Positions 25,308 through 33,890 of a stretch of 64,000 bases of DNA are shown piece after piece. The DNA is from Thermocrispum municipale DSM 44069. GTDB lineage: Bacteria > Actinomycetota > Actinomycetes > Mycobacteriales > Pseudonocardiaceae. The notes beneath the pieces are model-generated. The model saw only the letters and a program-made list of their open reading frames with translations, had not been told where the DNA came from and made no database searches. Each line of letters starts with the position of its first letter. Positions within the stretch are counted from its first letter, which is position 1. The position numbers and the translations under genes were made by a program. The DNA lies in assembly GCF_000427825.1 (NCBI RefSeq), contig NZ_ATYT01000003.1, positions 636,157 through 700,156 on the forward strand, in the 5' to 3' direction.

Positions 25308-26186
25308 TCAGCGCGGGTAGACCTGACCGCCGCGGTAACCGAGCAGCGGATCGTAGAGATCGGTGCGGCGGTCACGGGGCAGGTCGTTGAGCTCGTTCCA
25401 GATCGCGGCCGAGCGGGTCGCCATCAGGTCCAGCTCGGCGAACACCGTGGTCTCCCCCTCAGCCGGAGCCACCTCGCCGACCGGCCAGCCGTTCGTCCCG
25501 GTGATCAACGAGCAGCCGAGGAACTTCGCGCCGCGCTCCTCCCCGACGCGGTCGGCTGCCACGATCGGCACGTTGTTGACGTGCGAGGCGGTCATCGTCA
25601 GGTACGAGGCCATGCACTTGCCCGCGTCGTCGAACAGCGGCGGCGGCGTCCAGACCCAGTTGTTCACGCTGCAGATGACATCGGCACCTTGCACCGAGAG
25701 CAGCCGGGCGACCTCCGGGAACCAGATGTCCCAGCAGACCAGCAAGCCGATACGGCCGATGCGGGTGTCGAACACCGGGAAGCCGAGGTCGCCGGGCGTG
25801 AACACCAGCTTCTCGCGGTTCCACAGGTGCGTCTTGCGGTAGTGCCCGATGAGCCCGTCCGGCCCGATCAGCACGGCGGTGTCGTACAACCGCACACCGT
25901 CCGCCTCGGCCATGCCACCGACCAAGTGAATGCCACGGTCACGGGCGAGTTCGCACCACGCGTGCACCGTCGGCCCGGTCAGCGGCTCGGCGTGCGCGTA
26001 GGCCTCCTCGCGGGTTTCGAACGAGTAGCCGGTGTTGACCAGCTCGGGCAGCACCACGAGGTTCGCGCCCTCGTCGGCGGCCGCGTTCGCCAGCTCGAGG
26101 GTGCGGGCGAGGTTCTTGTCCTTGTTCTCCATGCCGACCTGGGGGTCGCACTGGACCGCTGCGGCGACGATGACGCTGGTGGACAT
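25308..26186 (-). CDS. Nitrilase superfamily amidohydrolase
   Basis: A 292-residue carbon-nitrogen hydrolase with the full Glu-Lys-Cys triad: Glu48 in VVLPELVNTGY, Lys118 in HYRKTHLW, Cys151 in GLLVCWDIWFPE. It resembles N-carbamoyl-D-amino acid or aliphatic amidase members more than true nitrilases, but the substrate is not clear. The ATG at 26184-26186 follows AAAGGAAA. It is 11 bp downstream of the amidase gene. Confidence 0.9.
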   Translation of the reverse strand: MSTSVIVAAAVQCDPQVGMENKDKNLARTLELANAAADEGANLVVLPELVNTGYSFETREEAYAHAEPLTGPTVHAWCELARDRGIHLVGGMAEADGVRLYDTAVLIGPDGLIGHYRKTHLWNREKLVFTPGDLGFPVFDTRIGRIGLLVCWDIWFPEVARLLSVQGADVICSVNNWVWTPPPLFDDAGKCMASYLTMTASHVNNVPIVAADRVGEERGAKFLGCSLITGTNGWPVGEVAPAEGETTVFAELDLMATRSAAIWNELNDLPRDRRTDLYDPLLGYRGGQVYPR

Positions 26187-26197
26187 GCGGTTTCCTT

Positions 26198-27550
26198 TCA
26201 GTGGGTGATGCCTGACAGGGCTTCGGTGGCGGACAACAAGCGGTACTCGGAGCCGGGTGGGCCGACCAGCTGAACGCCGATCGGCAGGCCGTCGACGCGG
26301 CCTGCGGGGACCGAGACCGCGGGCAGGCCCAGCACGCTCCAGGGGCTGGTCAGCGACAACAGGGCCGTGCGAATGTCGACCGGCTCACCTGCGACGCGCC
26401 ACTCGCGGCTGCCGAGCGGTGGGGCCGTCAGCGGGATCGTCGGCAGGGCGAGGAAGTCGACCCGGCGGAAGACCTCCATCACGGATTCGCGGACGCGGTC
26501 GCGACGTTCGAGTGCGCGGACGTACTCCCAGTCGTGGACGTCGCCACCGGCGAAGAGCCGATCGCGTACTTCATCGCTGTACAGCTCGGCTTCGGTGGCG
26601 AGCCGGTCGACGTGCACCGCGTAGGACTCCCTGCCCTGGATGACGCGGTACGCCTCGCGCAGGTCGCGGATCTGTGGGAGCGAGACCGTGCTGGGTTCGC
26701 CGACGGCGAGGCGCGCTGCGCGCGCGATGCGGGGCTCGACGGGATGGACTGTGCTGGGCTCGAGCCAGCCGATGCTTGGCAAGCCGTCCTGACCATGCGC
26801 GGTCTCGCCGGTGGTCAGAGCTGTCCACGCCAGGCGGCATTCCGCACTGCTGCGGGCCAGCACGCCGACGGTGTCGAGCGATGGGGCGAGCGGAAAGACG
26901 CCGCTGGTCGGGACCGCTCCGTAGGTCGGTTTGAGACCGACGACCCCACAACAGGCCGCGGGAACCCGCACCGAGCCACCGGTGTCGGTGCCGAGCGCGA
27001 GCGGGACGATGCCCGCGGCGACCGCGGCGGCCGAGCCGCTGCTCGAGCCACCCGCCATGCGGTCGACGGCGTGGGGGTTGTGGGTGGGGCCGTTCGCGGA
27101 CAAGTCGCCGGTCGGGCCGTTGGCGAACTCGTGGGTGGTCGTCTTGCCGATGATGATCGCGCCGGCCTCCCGCAGCCGCGCCACACACGCGGCGTCCTGC
27201 TCGGCGACATGGCCGGTGAAGTGTCTGGCGCCTGCCGTGGTGGGCAACCCGCGGACGTCGATCATGTCCTTGACCGCGACCGGAAGACCGTGCAGCGGGC
27301 CGCGGTCGGTGCCTGCGGCCAGTTCTTCGGTCGCTTGCTCCGCTGCCCTGCGTGCTCCGGACTCGTCGAGCGTGACGAAGGCGTTGATCCTCGGCTGCCA
27401 GCGGGCGGCTTCGGCCAGTGCGATCTCCACCAGGTCGCGCGGTGACGGCCCGTCCGCGCGCAGCTTCGCCGCCAGCTCGGCGACACCGACCCCGGCGAAG
27501 AGGCCGGCACCAGGCGGCGCGACGAGCCCGGCCTTCAGGGATGACGACAC
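26198..27550 (-). CDS. Amidase signature family enzyme
   Basis: A 450-residue amidase with the Ser-cisSer-Lys triad: Lys94 in LPVAVKDMIDV, the cis-Ser near 170 in GGSSSGSAAAV, and the nucleophile Ser193 in GTDTGGSVRVPA. The family hydrolyses amides, including GatA-like and indoleacetamide-type substrates; the absence of gatB/gatC neighbours argues against tRNA amidation. The start is GTG 27550 after GAGAGGAA. The promoter region carries CAAACGTTTG at 27571-27580, so it should be under the divergent LacI protein. Confidence 0.92.
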   Translation of the reverse strand: MSSSLKAGLVAPPGAGLFAGVGVAELAAKLRADGPSPRDLVEIALAEAARWQPRINAFVTLDESGARRAAEQATEELAAGTDRGPLHGLPVAVKDMIDVRGLPTTAGARHFTGHVAEQDAACVARLREAGAIIIGKTTTHEFANGPTGDLSANGPTHNPHAVDRMAGGSSSGSAAAVAAGIVPLALGTDTGGSVRVPAACCGVVGLKPTYGAVPTSGVFPLAPSLDTVGVLARSSAECRLAWTALTTGETAHGQDGLPSIGWLEPSTVHPVEPRIARAARLAVGEPSTVSLPQIRDLREAYRVIQGRESYAVHVDRLATEAELYSDEVRDRLFAGGDVHDWEYVRALERRDRVRESVMEVFRRVDFLALPTIPLTAPPLGSREWRVAGEPVDIRTALLSLTSPWSVLGLPAVSVPAGRVDGLPIGVQLVGPPGSEYRLLSATEALSGITH

Positions 27551-27570
27551 ACCGGTTCCTCTCTCGGACG

Positions 27571-27627
27571 CAAACGTTTGGGTTTCGTGTCGCGACGCTA
27601 CCCAAACGTTTGGGGCAATCGTTTGGG
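27571..27627. promoter_or_regulatory. LacI-type operators between the amidase operon and the LacI gene
   Basis: Two perfect CAAACGTTTG palindromes lie at 27571-27580 and 27603-27612 (the second inside CCCAAACGTTTGGGG), and a diverged copy CAATCGTTTG at 27616-27625. The first two are 32 bp apart, three helical turns, so dimers would sit on the same face. The central CG and flanking AAA/TTT fit LacI-family sites. Their location between divergent genes suggests control of both. Confidence 0.8.
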
Positions 27628-27686
27628 TAGTATGAACGCACCATGGGCCGGTTCGTCAAGGGGTTGCCGGCGAAAAGGGAGGGGTC

Positions 27687-28700
27687 GTGAAGCGTCAGGG
27701 CGGAAAGAAGCCCGCCACGCTGCGGATGGTCGCCGAGTCCGCCGGGGTGGACGTCTCGACTGTGTCGAGGGTGCTCAACGGGCCGCCCGACGAGGTCTCA
27801 CGCGCGGCGTCCCGGGAGACGGTCAAGGCGATCCGGGAGTGGGCGGCACGGCTGGACTACCGGCCGAACCCGCACGCGAAGAGCCTGCGGACCGCGCGGA
27901 GCAACCTCATCGGCGTGCTGGTCCCCCGATTGTCGGACGTCGTGTTGGCGACGATCTACGAAGGGATCGAGGATGCGGCCGCGCGCCACGGGTTGGCCAC
28001 CTTCGTGATGAACAGCCACGACCGGCCCGAGAAGCAACGGGCGAGGACCGATCTGGCCCTGTCCCGGCGGGTGGACGGGCTCGTGCTGGGAGACGCCCAC
28101 AGCGATGCGCAGCTCGTCGACGAGATCGCCGCGCGCAATGTTCCGTTCGTCCTGGTCAGCAGGCACGCAGGCGACCACCCGTCGGTCACCTGCGACGACT
28201 ACCTGGGCGGCAAGCTCGTGGCGGAACACTTCCTCGAGCTCGGTCATGAGCAGGTCGGCGTGATCGCGGGCGAACCGTTCGCCAGCACCGGGATCGATCG
28301 CACCGCGGGATTCGTCGACCGCTACCGGGAGGCGGGTATCGACGTCCCGGTCGTGCACTCGGCGTTCGACACCGCCGGTGGGCACCGGGCGGCCGAAAAG
28401 CTGCTGCAGCAGGGTGCTCGGCCGACCGCGATGTTCGCGGTGAACGACTTCGCGGCCATCGGCGCCATGGGCGCGGTCCGTGACGCCGGCTTGCGGCCTG
28501 GCGAGGACGTGGCCGTGGCCGGCTTCAACGACATCCCGCTCGCGGCCGAACTGCCGCTGCCGTTGACCAGCGTGCGCTCACCCATGCACGAGATGGGCAA
28601 GCGCGCGCTGGAAGTGCTTGTCGCGATCCTCGGTGGCCAGGAGCCACGATCCGAACGCCTCGCACCGAAGCTGGTCGTGCGAGCCTCCACCCGTCCCTGA
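27687..28700 (+). CDS. LacI family transcriptional regulator
   Basis: A 337-residue regulator. Residues 9-60 form the LacI HTH and hinge (TLRMVAESAGVDVSTVSRVLNG, then ARLDYRPNPHAKSLRTARSNLIGVLVP), followed by a periplasmic-binding-protein-like sensor domain with DGLVLGDAHSD, HFLELGHEQVGVIAG and VAVAGFNDIPLAAELPLPLTSV. The start is GTG 27687 after GGGAGGGG. It likely represses the divergent amidase-nitrilase-membrane protein-hydrolase unit through the CAAACGTTTG sites. The effector cannot be predicted. Confidence 0.93.
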   Translation: MKRQGGKKPATLRMVAESAGVDVSTVSRVLNGPPDEVSRAASRETVKAIREWAARLDYRPNPHAKSLRTARSNLIGVLVPRLSDVVLATIYEGIEDAAARHGLATFVMNSHDRPEKQRARTDLALSRRVDGLVLGDAHSDAQLVDEIAARNVPFVLVSRHAGDHPSVTCDDYLGGKLVAEHFLELGHEQVGVIAGEPFASTGIDRTAGFVDRYREAGIDVPVVHSAFDTAGGHRAAEKLLQQGARPTAMFAVNDFAAIGAMGAVRDAGLRPGEDVAVAGFNDIPLAAELPLPLTSVRSPMHEMGKRALEVLVAILGGQEPRSERLAPKLVVRASTRP

Positions 28701-28783
28701 CGGCCGTCGGCGGTTTCGGACTCCGTCGACGCTTCGCTCAGGCGAGACCGAGGGCCCGTACCCGGTCCGCCGACCTGGTCGAT

Positions 28784-29314
28784 TCAGCCCGCCTTGAGCT
28801 GCTCGACCGCAGCGGCCAACAACTCCTCGCCCAGCTCGCACTGCTTCTCACCGGTATCGAACTCGCGCACCTGCAGCTCGAGGTACGTCTCCGGCCCGGC
28901 GTCCACATAGACGTTGCACGTCTCGGTGTTCGGAAACCAGGCCGTCACCGACGGGTAGCCCGCGAGCGTGCCGGACTCCGACGACCGGTACTTCGAGTCG
29001 CTGGCCACGCCGGCCGACTCCAGGCTTTCGCCGACCAAGCTCAGCGCCAGGATGCCGTCCTCGCGCCATTCGCAACCGTCGACACCGCCGGAGAAGGTGC
29101 GCGGCTGTCCCGGATCGGTGAAACCGGCGGCGGACAGCTCGTCCTTCGGCAGCAACTCACACACCTTGTCGTCCTGGAACTTGCTGACGTCCAGCGGTTG
29201 CTGCCGGCTTTCCTGGCCGGCGCCGCCCTCGCTGTCCGGCCCCTCCTCGCAGGCGACGAGCAGCGCAAGCCCGGCGAGCGCGACCGCCGCTCGTGCCAGG
29301 TGACCGTGCCGCAC
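28784..29314 (-). CDS. DUF3558 family lipoprotein
   Basis: A 176-residue exported lipoprotein: signal ALAGLALLVAC with the lipid Cys at about 22, a short linker rich in Gly, Glu and Gln, then the DUF3558 domain with LDVSKFQDDKVCELLPKDEL, DGCEWRED and a CNVYVDAG strand. The two conserved cysteine pairs are present. The start is GTG 29314 after GGAAAGGAG. Function is unknown; such genes are abundant in Pseudonocardiaceae and mycobacteria and often sit beside WXG-type genes, as here. Confidence 0.88.
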   Translation of the reverse strand: MRHGHLARAAVALAGLALLVACEEGPDSEGGAGQESRQQPLDVSKFQDDKVCELLPKDELSAAGFTDPGQPRTFSGGVDGCEWREDGILALSLVGESLESAGVASDSKYRSSESGTLAGYPSVTAWFPNTETCNVYVDAGPETYLELQVREFDTGEKQCELGEELLAAAVEQLKAG

Positions 29315-29350
29315 GTGGTGCTCCTTTCCTCGCTCAGCGCGCCTGGCCGG

Positions 29351-29932
29351 TCACCTGTCGGCCAGCTTCTCGACGACCGCCTCGGACAGGTCTTCGGCCA
29401 CGTCGCACGGGTCTTCCTGTCCGTCAGGATTGGTGACGGCGATGGTGAAGGACGTCGTGTCGGACGCGCCCACGAACACGCTGCACGCCGCCGCGGGCGA
29501 CTTCTGCGGCGTGGTGGTCACGCTCGGGTAGCCCGCGATCTCGCTCGGCTCGAACTTGTCGAACTTGCCTTCCGCCCGCCTCTGGTAGACCACGTCCAGG
29601 CCCTGGTCCTCGTGCAGGGTCAGCGACACCGTGCCGGTGTCCCACATGCAGATGCCGAAGTCGTTCTCGGTGCCTGCGTCGGTGATGCCGAGCTCGGTCA
29701 GCGCCTCCTCGGGCACCAGTGAGCACTTGTCCTGCGCGGCCTTGGCGATGTCGAGCGGCCGGTCCACCTTCGGTGCCTGCTGGGGTTGCTGCATCGGTGC
29801 TTCCGAGGTGGCTGACGGCTGCGCGCCAGCCTCTTGGTCGGCGTTCTGTGCCGGGTCCTCGCCGCACCCGGCTACCAGCCCGAGGCAGGCGACAGCGGCC
29901 AATGTGGCATTGATCGAGGAGCGCCAGGACAA
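29351..29932 (-). CDS. DUF3558 family lipoprotein
   Basis: A 193-residue lipoprotein. The lipobox is GLVAGC at about residue 23, followed by a low-complexity Gln/Pro/Ala linker (about 30-60), then the DUF3558 domain (RPLDIAKAAQDKCSLVPEEAL, FGICMWDTG, AACSVFVG, DPCDVAEDL). The start codon appears to be TTG at 29932: it follows GGGAG at good spacing, and no ATG or GTG occurs before the signal peptide. It lies 36 bp upstream of the other DUF3558 gene, and the two are probably co-transcribed. Confidence 0.85.
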   Translation of the reverse strand: MSWRSSINATLAAVACLGLVAGCGEDPAQNADQEAGAQPSATSEAPMQQPQQAPKVDRPLDIAKAAQDKCSLVPEEALTELGITDAGTENDFGICMWDTGTVSLTLHEDQGLDVVYQRRAEGKFDKFEPSEIAGYPSVTTTPQKSPAAACSVFVGASDTTSFTIAVTNPDGQEDPCDVAEDLSEAVVEKLADR

Positions 29933-30004
29933 TTCGACTCCCTACCTTCTTCGTTGGTAACGGCTACCAGCAGCGAGGCCTGCGCGGACCATCTCACCGC
30001 ACCG

Positions 30005-30553
30005 TCAGCGCAGGAAATTGATCTGGTCGAAGTCGTCGTCCCAGTCGTCCGGTCCAGGTCGCCTCGGTGCGGTACCGCCGGTGCCGTACCGGGGCTGACC
30101 GGCTCCGCCGTAGGGAGGCGCGGACTCCTCGGCCTGCTGGGCCGCTTCTGCTTCCTGCGCCTCCGCCTTGTTCAGGTCGGCCTTGATCTGCTCCCGCTGC
30201 TCGGGGGTCAGCGGCGGGACGGTCGCCAGCGAGTTGAAGGCGGCCTTGACGTCGGGGTCCATGGTGCCTGCGAAGTAGCTGGCGATCACGTGCCGCCACG
30301 AGAAGTCGCCCTTGGCGATGCGCTCCATGACGACCTGCCACTCCGGGGTGCGCTCGCGCGCCAGGATGCCGGCCTTCATCGCCTCGATCTGCTTGTCGGA
30401 CAGCCGCTCCGCGTCCCGCGCTCGCTTCTCGCGCAGCTCCGCGGTCGAGTGCTCGACCTGCTGGATGCGCCGGTAGGCGGATTCGATGGTCTCGTCGATC
30501 TTGCGCCGCAGGCCGTCCAGATCGGGCAAGTCGACCTTGCCGAATTGCGTCAT
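30005..30553 (-). CDS. Hypothetical protein linked to a WXG-type gene
   Basis: A 182-residue soluble protein. Residues about 8-70 are strongly helical and probably coiled-coil (LRRKIDETIESAYRRIQQVEHSTAELREKRARDAERL). A middle part (about 75-130) includes FSWRHVIASYFAGTMDPDVKAAF, a Glu/Ala/Gln-rich helix follows, and then a Gly/Pro linker and an acidic tail DDWDDDFDQINFLR. It has no signal peptide. It lies 112 bp downstream of the 492-aa WXG-motif gene and 72 bp before the DUF3558 gene, so a chaperone- or partner-like role for that protein is possible. No family was recognised. Confidence 0.6.
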   Translation of the reverse strand: MTQFGKVDLPDLDGLRRKIDETIESAYRRIQQVEHSTAELREKRARDAERLSDKQIEAMKAGILARERTPEWQVVMERIAKGDFSWRHVIASYFAGTMDPDVKAAFNSLATVPPLTPEQREQIKADLNKAEAQEAEAAQQAEESAPPYGGAGQPRYGTGGTAPRRPGPDDWDDDFDQINFLR

Positions 30554-30665
30554 TCCACTACTCCGACCGAGTTGGCTGACATGGCCGCTGCCCGGCCCAC
30601 GCTCCCCTGCGTCGGCTGGGCGGTCACGCCGTCACGTGATCCGGTGCCTCGGTACGCGTCGCGAC

Positions 30666-32144
30666 TCACTTGAAGTCCCGACCGTACTTGACCTCACCGG
30701 AGCCGTCGTTCTTGATGTACGGCCGGTCGTCCTCGTTGAGCACCGGACCCTGGACCGGCGTGTAGTCCTCCTTCTTGGGCTTCTCCTCCTCGGGCAGCGG
30801 GTTGTCCTCCGGCATCCCTTCCTTGAGCCGGTCGGCCCGCTCCTTCGCCTCCTTGTAGTCGCCCTCGTACTTCTCGTAGACCTCGGAGCCCTTCTGCAGC
30901 TTCTTGAACGCGTCGCTGTTCTGCACCTCGGTGGTGATCTCTTTGACCTCGCGGGCGAACTCGCCGGCGTTCTTGACCACCTTGATTTCCGGGATCTTCT
31001 CCAGCGCGCCCTTGAGGTCGTTGAACAGCGAGAAGATCTCCTTGGCCTGACCGACCAACTCCTTCATGGTCTCGTAGGCCTCGAAGATGTCACCGATCAC
31101 CCGGGCGATGCGCTCGATGACGTCGACGATGGTGTTGTCGTCGATGTCGATCCCGAAGAACTCCAGGAACGTGTCGACGACCGCCTTGGCGGTCTCCCAG
31201 ATGGTGCCCAGCTGACCGCGGGTGATGTGCTTGGCGATGAGGTTCACCAAGATGTCGTTGAGGACTTCGCCGATGGCGTTCACCAGCCGCGCGGCCAGCT
31301 GCGCCAACACCTCCGCGATCTTCTTGAACGCGCTGGCGATGAACTCGCCGATCTGTTCCGCGGCACCCTTGACCATCTCGGACCAGTGGTGCTGGATGAA
31401 CCCTTGTGCGGCGGCCGCGGCCTCGCCGGTCCACAAGTGGCTGTCGACGAGCGTGTGGAAGTTCTTGCTCATCTGGATGACGATCGCGGCGAACCCGTCC
31501 GCCAGCACCGCCTTCCAGGCGTTGCCGTTCTTGGTGAGCTCGTTGAAGTCACCCAGCAGCGGGTCGAGCACGACCGTCTCGAACGTCGGCGGGTCGCCCT
31601 CCCCGATCTTGGGCAGGCCGAACTGGTTGGACAGTTCGTACCACGCCTCCAGGAACCAGTCGGCGATCGACGCCGCCTCCTTGGCGGGCCCGCGCAAGTG
31701 CTGCGTCAGGTCCTTGTCGCCGCCTTCTGCGGCCTCGGGCGGCTGCAGAGCGACCTCGGCGATCTGGAAAGCGGACTTGCCGTCCTTGCCGTAGTAGTCC
31801 CGGCCGTGGCTGTCCCCCGGCTTCTCGTCGTCGAGGTGGAACTGGTCGAACAGGCTCGCGTTGGTCTCGTCCCTGCCTTGGATGTTGTCGGCCACGTCGA
31901 TCATGGCGTCGCCGAGATCGGCCATGCCGAAGCCGATCTTGTCGAACACCTGCTCCACGGCGGGCTGGGCGACGTCCTTGATGGCCTCCCCGAACGGCTT
32001 GAGCAGCAGCCCGGCAGCACCACCGACGTTGTCGGTTTTCAAGCCGTAATCGATGGCGTACTTCTCGATGGTCGGAAGGTTGTACGCAGCTTCCGCCGCC
32101 AAATAGGTTCCGTAAGCCCGAATGCTGTCGGGATTGGCTTCCAC
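30666..32144 (-). CDS. WXG-motif helical protein, candidate type VII secretion substrate
   Basis: A 492-residue, almost entirely helical protein with no signal peptide or clear membrane helix. A first bundle (about 5-95) and a second (about 195-300) resemble WXG100-type helical hairpins; the second has the turn motif WTG at 238-240 (HLWTGEAAAAA). Amphipathic helices continue to about residue 400, followed by a highly charged Lys/Glu/Pro tail ending KYGRDFK. The start is GTG 32144 after AGGGGG; ATG codons further upstream are in poor context. The tail shows no recognisable toxin domain. No ESX core genes (EccC, EccD) are in the window, so export by a type VII system encoded elsewhere is inferred. 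Confidence 0.65.
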   Translation of the reverse strand: MEANPDSIRAYGTYLAAEAAYNLPTIEKYAIDYGLKTDNVGGAAGLLLKPFGEAIKDVAQPAVEQVFDKIGFGMADLGDAMIDVADNIQGRDETNASLFDQFHLDDEKPGDSHGRDYYGKDGKSAFQIAEVALQPPEAAEGGDKDLTQHLRGPAKEAASIADWFLEAWYELSNQFGLPKIGEGDPPTFETVVLDPLLGDFNELTKNGNAWKAVLADGFAAIVIQMSKNFHTLVDSHLWTGEAAAAAQGFIQHHWSEMVKGAAEQIGEFIASAFKKIAEVLAQLAARLVNAIGEVLNDILVNLIAKHITRGQLGTIWETAKAVVDTFLEFFGIDIDDNTIVDVIERIARVIGDIFEAYETMKELVGQAKEIFSLFNDLKGALEKIPEIKVVKNAGEFAREVKEITTEVQNSDAFKKLQKGSEVYEKYEGDYKEAKERADRLKEGMPEDNPLPEEEKPKKEDYTPVQGPVLNEDDRPYIKNDGSGEVKYGRDFK

Positions 32145-32512
32145 AGCGGATCCCCCTGAGATGATCTTGCCCGCGGCCGTTGCAGTGTATCGATGCGCAA
32201 TGAATACGCTCGCCGCCCCCGGCAAAGCCAACCGAACGGGTGGTCAATTGGGGTTCCGGCCCGTTTCCGACCTACGACGCCCTTGCCGACGCGCCGGATC
32301 CCGCTATCCGAGAAATGCACACAGGAAAACCCGGTCATATTGGACAATAGGAAGAAATTTGTCCGAATTCACGTGTGCGGGCAGCATGTGGTCACCATTC
32401 GCCGTGACCACATGCTGCGGCCCGAACGGTTCAACCGCCGGCCGGCCTTGCGGGCCTCGATCCGGGCACGACCGTGGTGCCCGCCACCGTGCCCGGGATG
32501 GCCGAGCGGTCC
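32145..32512. other. Intergenic region with a perfect inverted repeat
   Basis: These 368 bp lie upstream of the WXG-type gene and downstream of the decayed CDF gene. The only notable structure is the inverted repeat at 32381-32418. Small open frames are present on both strands but none looks coding. Confidence 0.4.
32381..32418. repeat. Perfect 15-bp inverted repeat, 8-nt loop
   Basis: GCAGCATGTGGTCAC (32381-32395) and GTGACCACATGCTGC (32404-32418) are exact reverse complements separated by 8 nt. It lies about 95 bp past the stop of the CDF remnant and 237 bp upstream of the WXG-type gene. It could be a terminator for the former, an operator for the latter, or a mobile-element relic. No T-run follows on either side. 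Confidence 0.75.
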
Positions 32513-33190
32513 TCACGAACAACGGTGCTCGTGCGCCGAGTGAGCGCGGTGCTCGAGCTGAAGTGTGCTGTGGTCCAGCCCGAACCGTTCACGGAGAATC
32601 GTGACGGCCCGATCCAGCACCGACTCCTCGCCGCAGCCGGTGGCGGGTCGAACCTCGTCTCCCCCGCTGTCGACGACCAGATGTGCTGACGCGGCGGGCG
32701 TGCGGTCGTTGATCGCCCACACGTGGAGGTCGTGGACCTCCACCACTCCCGGAGTGCCTGCGAGCGCATCCTTGACCTCGGTGACGTCGAGTCCCTTCGG
32801 CGCGCCCTCGAGAAGCACATGCGCAGCCTCCCGCAACAAGGCGAAAGCCCTCGGGGTGATCAAGAGCATGATCAACAAGGACGCGACCGTGTCCGCATAG
32901 GGCCATCCCGTCGTCAGCAGCACGACGGCCGCGGCGATGACGCCGACGGATCCCAGGGCATCGCCCAGCACGTGCAGCGCCGCCGCGCCGGCGACGGGGA
33001 CCTGCACTTGCCCGAGTCCGTACGTCCGGCGGAAGGTCGCCGGCCGCGTGGCCAGGATCACGCGATCAATGCGGCGAACAGAATCCTCGCGTCGGTCGAC
33101 AGGTGGCCGGGATCGGCCAGCTGTGCGGGCGAACCCGTGATCAGTGTTCCGACCAGCCCGAACAGGGTGCCGGCGTGTGTGACGTCCAAG
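32513..33190 (-). pseudogene. Decayed cation diffusion facilitator (CDF, zinc/cadmium exporter type)
   Basis: The intact-looking 3' part encodes LHVLGDALGSVGVIAAAVVL with the second HxxxD metal site, and a cytoplasmic domain with VHDLHVWAIN. Upstream, in another frame, LADPGHLSTDA is the first HxxxD site and ends at TGA 33058-33060. The frames join by the loss of one base at about 33060. The sequence between RRTYGLGQ and the second metal site is also too short by roughly two membrane helices, so an internal deletion has occurred. Conserved CDFs have six helices and about 300 residues. The remnant cannot encode a working pump. Confidence 0.8.
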
Positions 33191-33384
33191 ACGCTCGCCA
33201 GTCGCCGGCGATTCCCCTCCGGTGCGTGCTACATATCAGCTCGGCGCCTTCGTCGAGCGCTCCTGTGCGTTTCCGCGCTAGTTCCCCATGGCAAGACGTG
33301 CGCACCCATATCGTACGACTAGATTATTGCCCAACCCATTGCGCAACTGGTTTCGGAAACTCGGCAGTAGAGCCGCAGATGAAG

Positions 33385-33890
33385 TTATTGTCCTGACTTC
33401 AGACGTTCCACCGCTGAAGAAGCCAAGTTTTCTCCCAGGTCGCACAGCACTTCGCGTGACTCAAGATTCCCCACATGAATTTGAAAGTACGATGTCGGAG
33501 AGTCTCTACGTACACTTTGCACGCCCTGGTATCAGGAGACCAGTTGGTTACCGCCGCGAAGCCACCGATGTTCCCTGAATCCGAAACTTTGTCTTCCGTG
33601 TCGGCCTTGACCAGCTCGGACAGCTCCTGGCCGAGGCTGATCACCAGTGGAACGAGCGCGTCCCCGCTCCACTCGCAACCAGGCAGTCCAATCGAAGTAT
33701 CCATGGGGCGACACGGCTCCGTTATCCTGCTCTGGTTCAATTTCTCACCTGGCAAGAGGTCGCAGGCGCTGTCGCCGGAATACTTGTTCACGTCCACCGA
33801 AGCAGACTCATCCGGAGATTCGCTACAGGCAGTCACCATGACCAATGTCGCCCCCATGAGAGCTACCGACCGCTTCGAACGTGCCGTCAT
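33385..33890 (-). pseudogene. DUF3558 lipoprotein gene with a frameshift near its 3' end
   Basis: From ATG 33890 the frame encodes a lipoprotein signal (LVMVTAC), DVNKYSGDSACDLLPGEKL and LPGCEWSG, typical of DUF3558. After ACKVYV (about 33510) the original frame becomes unlike the family, stopping at 33399. The next frame gives DSPTSYFQIHVGN, VLCDLGENLASSAVERLKSG and a stop at 33385, which restores the usual DUF3558 ending. One base is missing at about 33505-33510. It is the third DUF3558 gene of the region and lies in clearly less GC-rich sequence. Confidence 0.78.
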
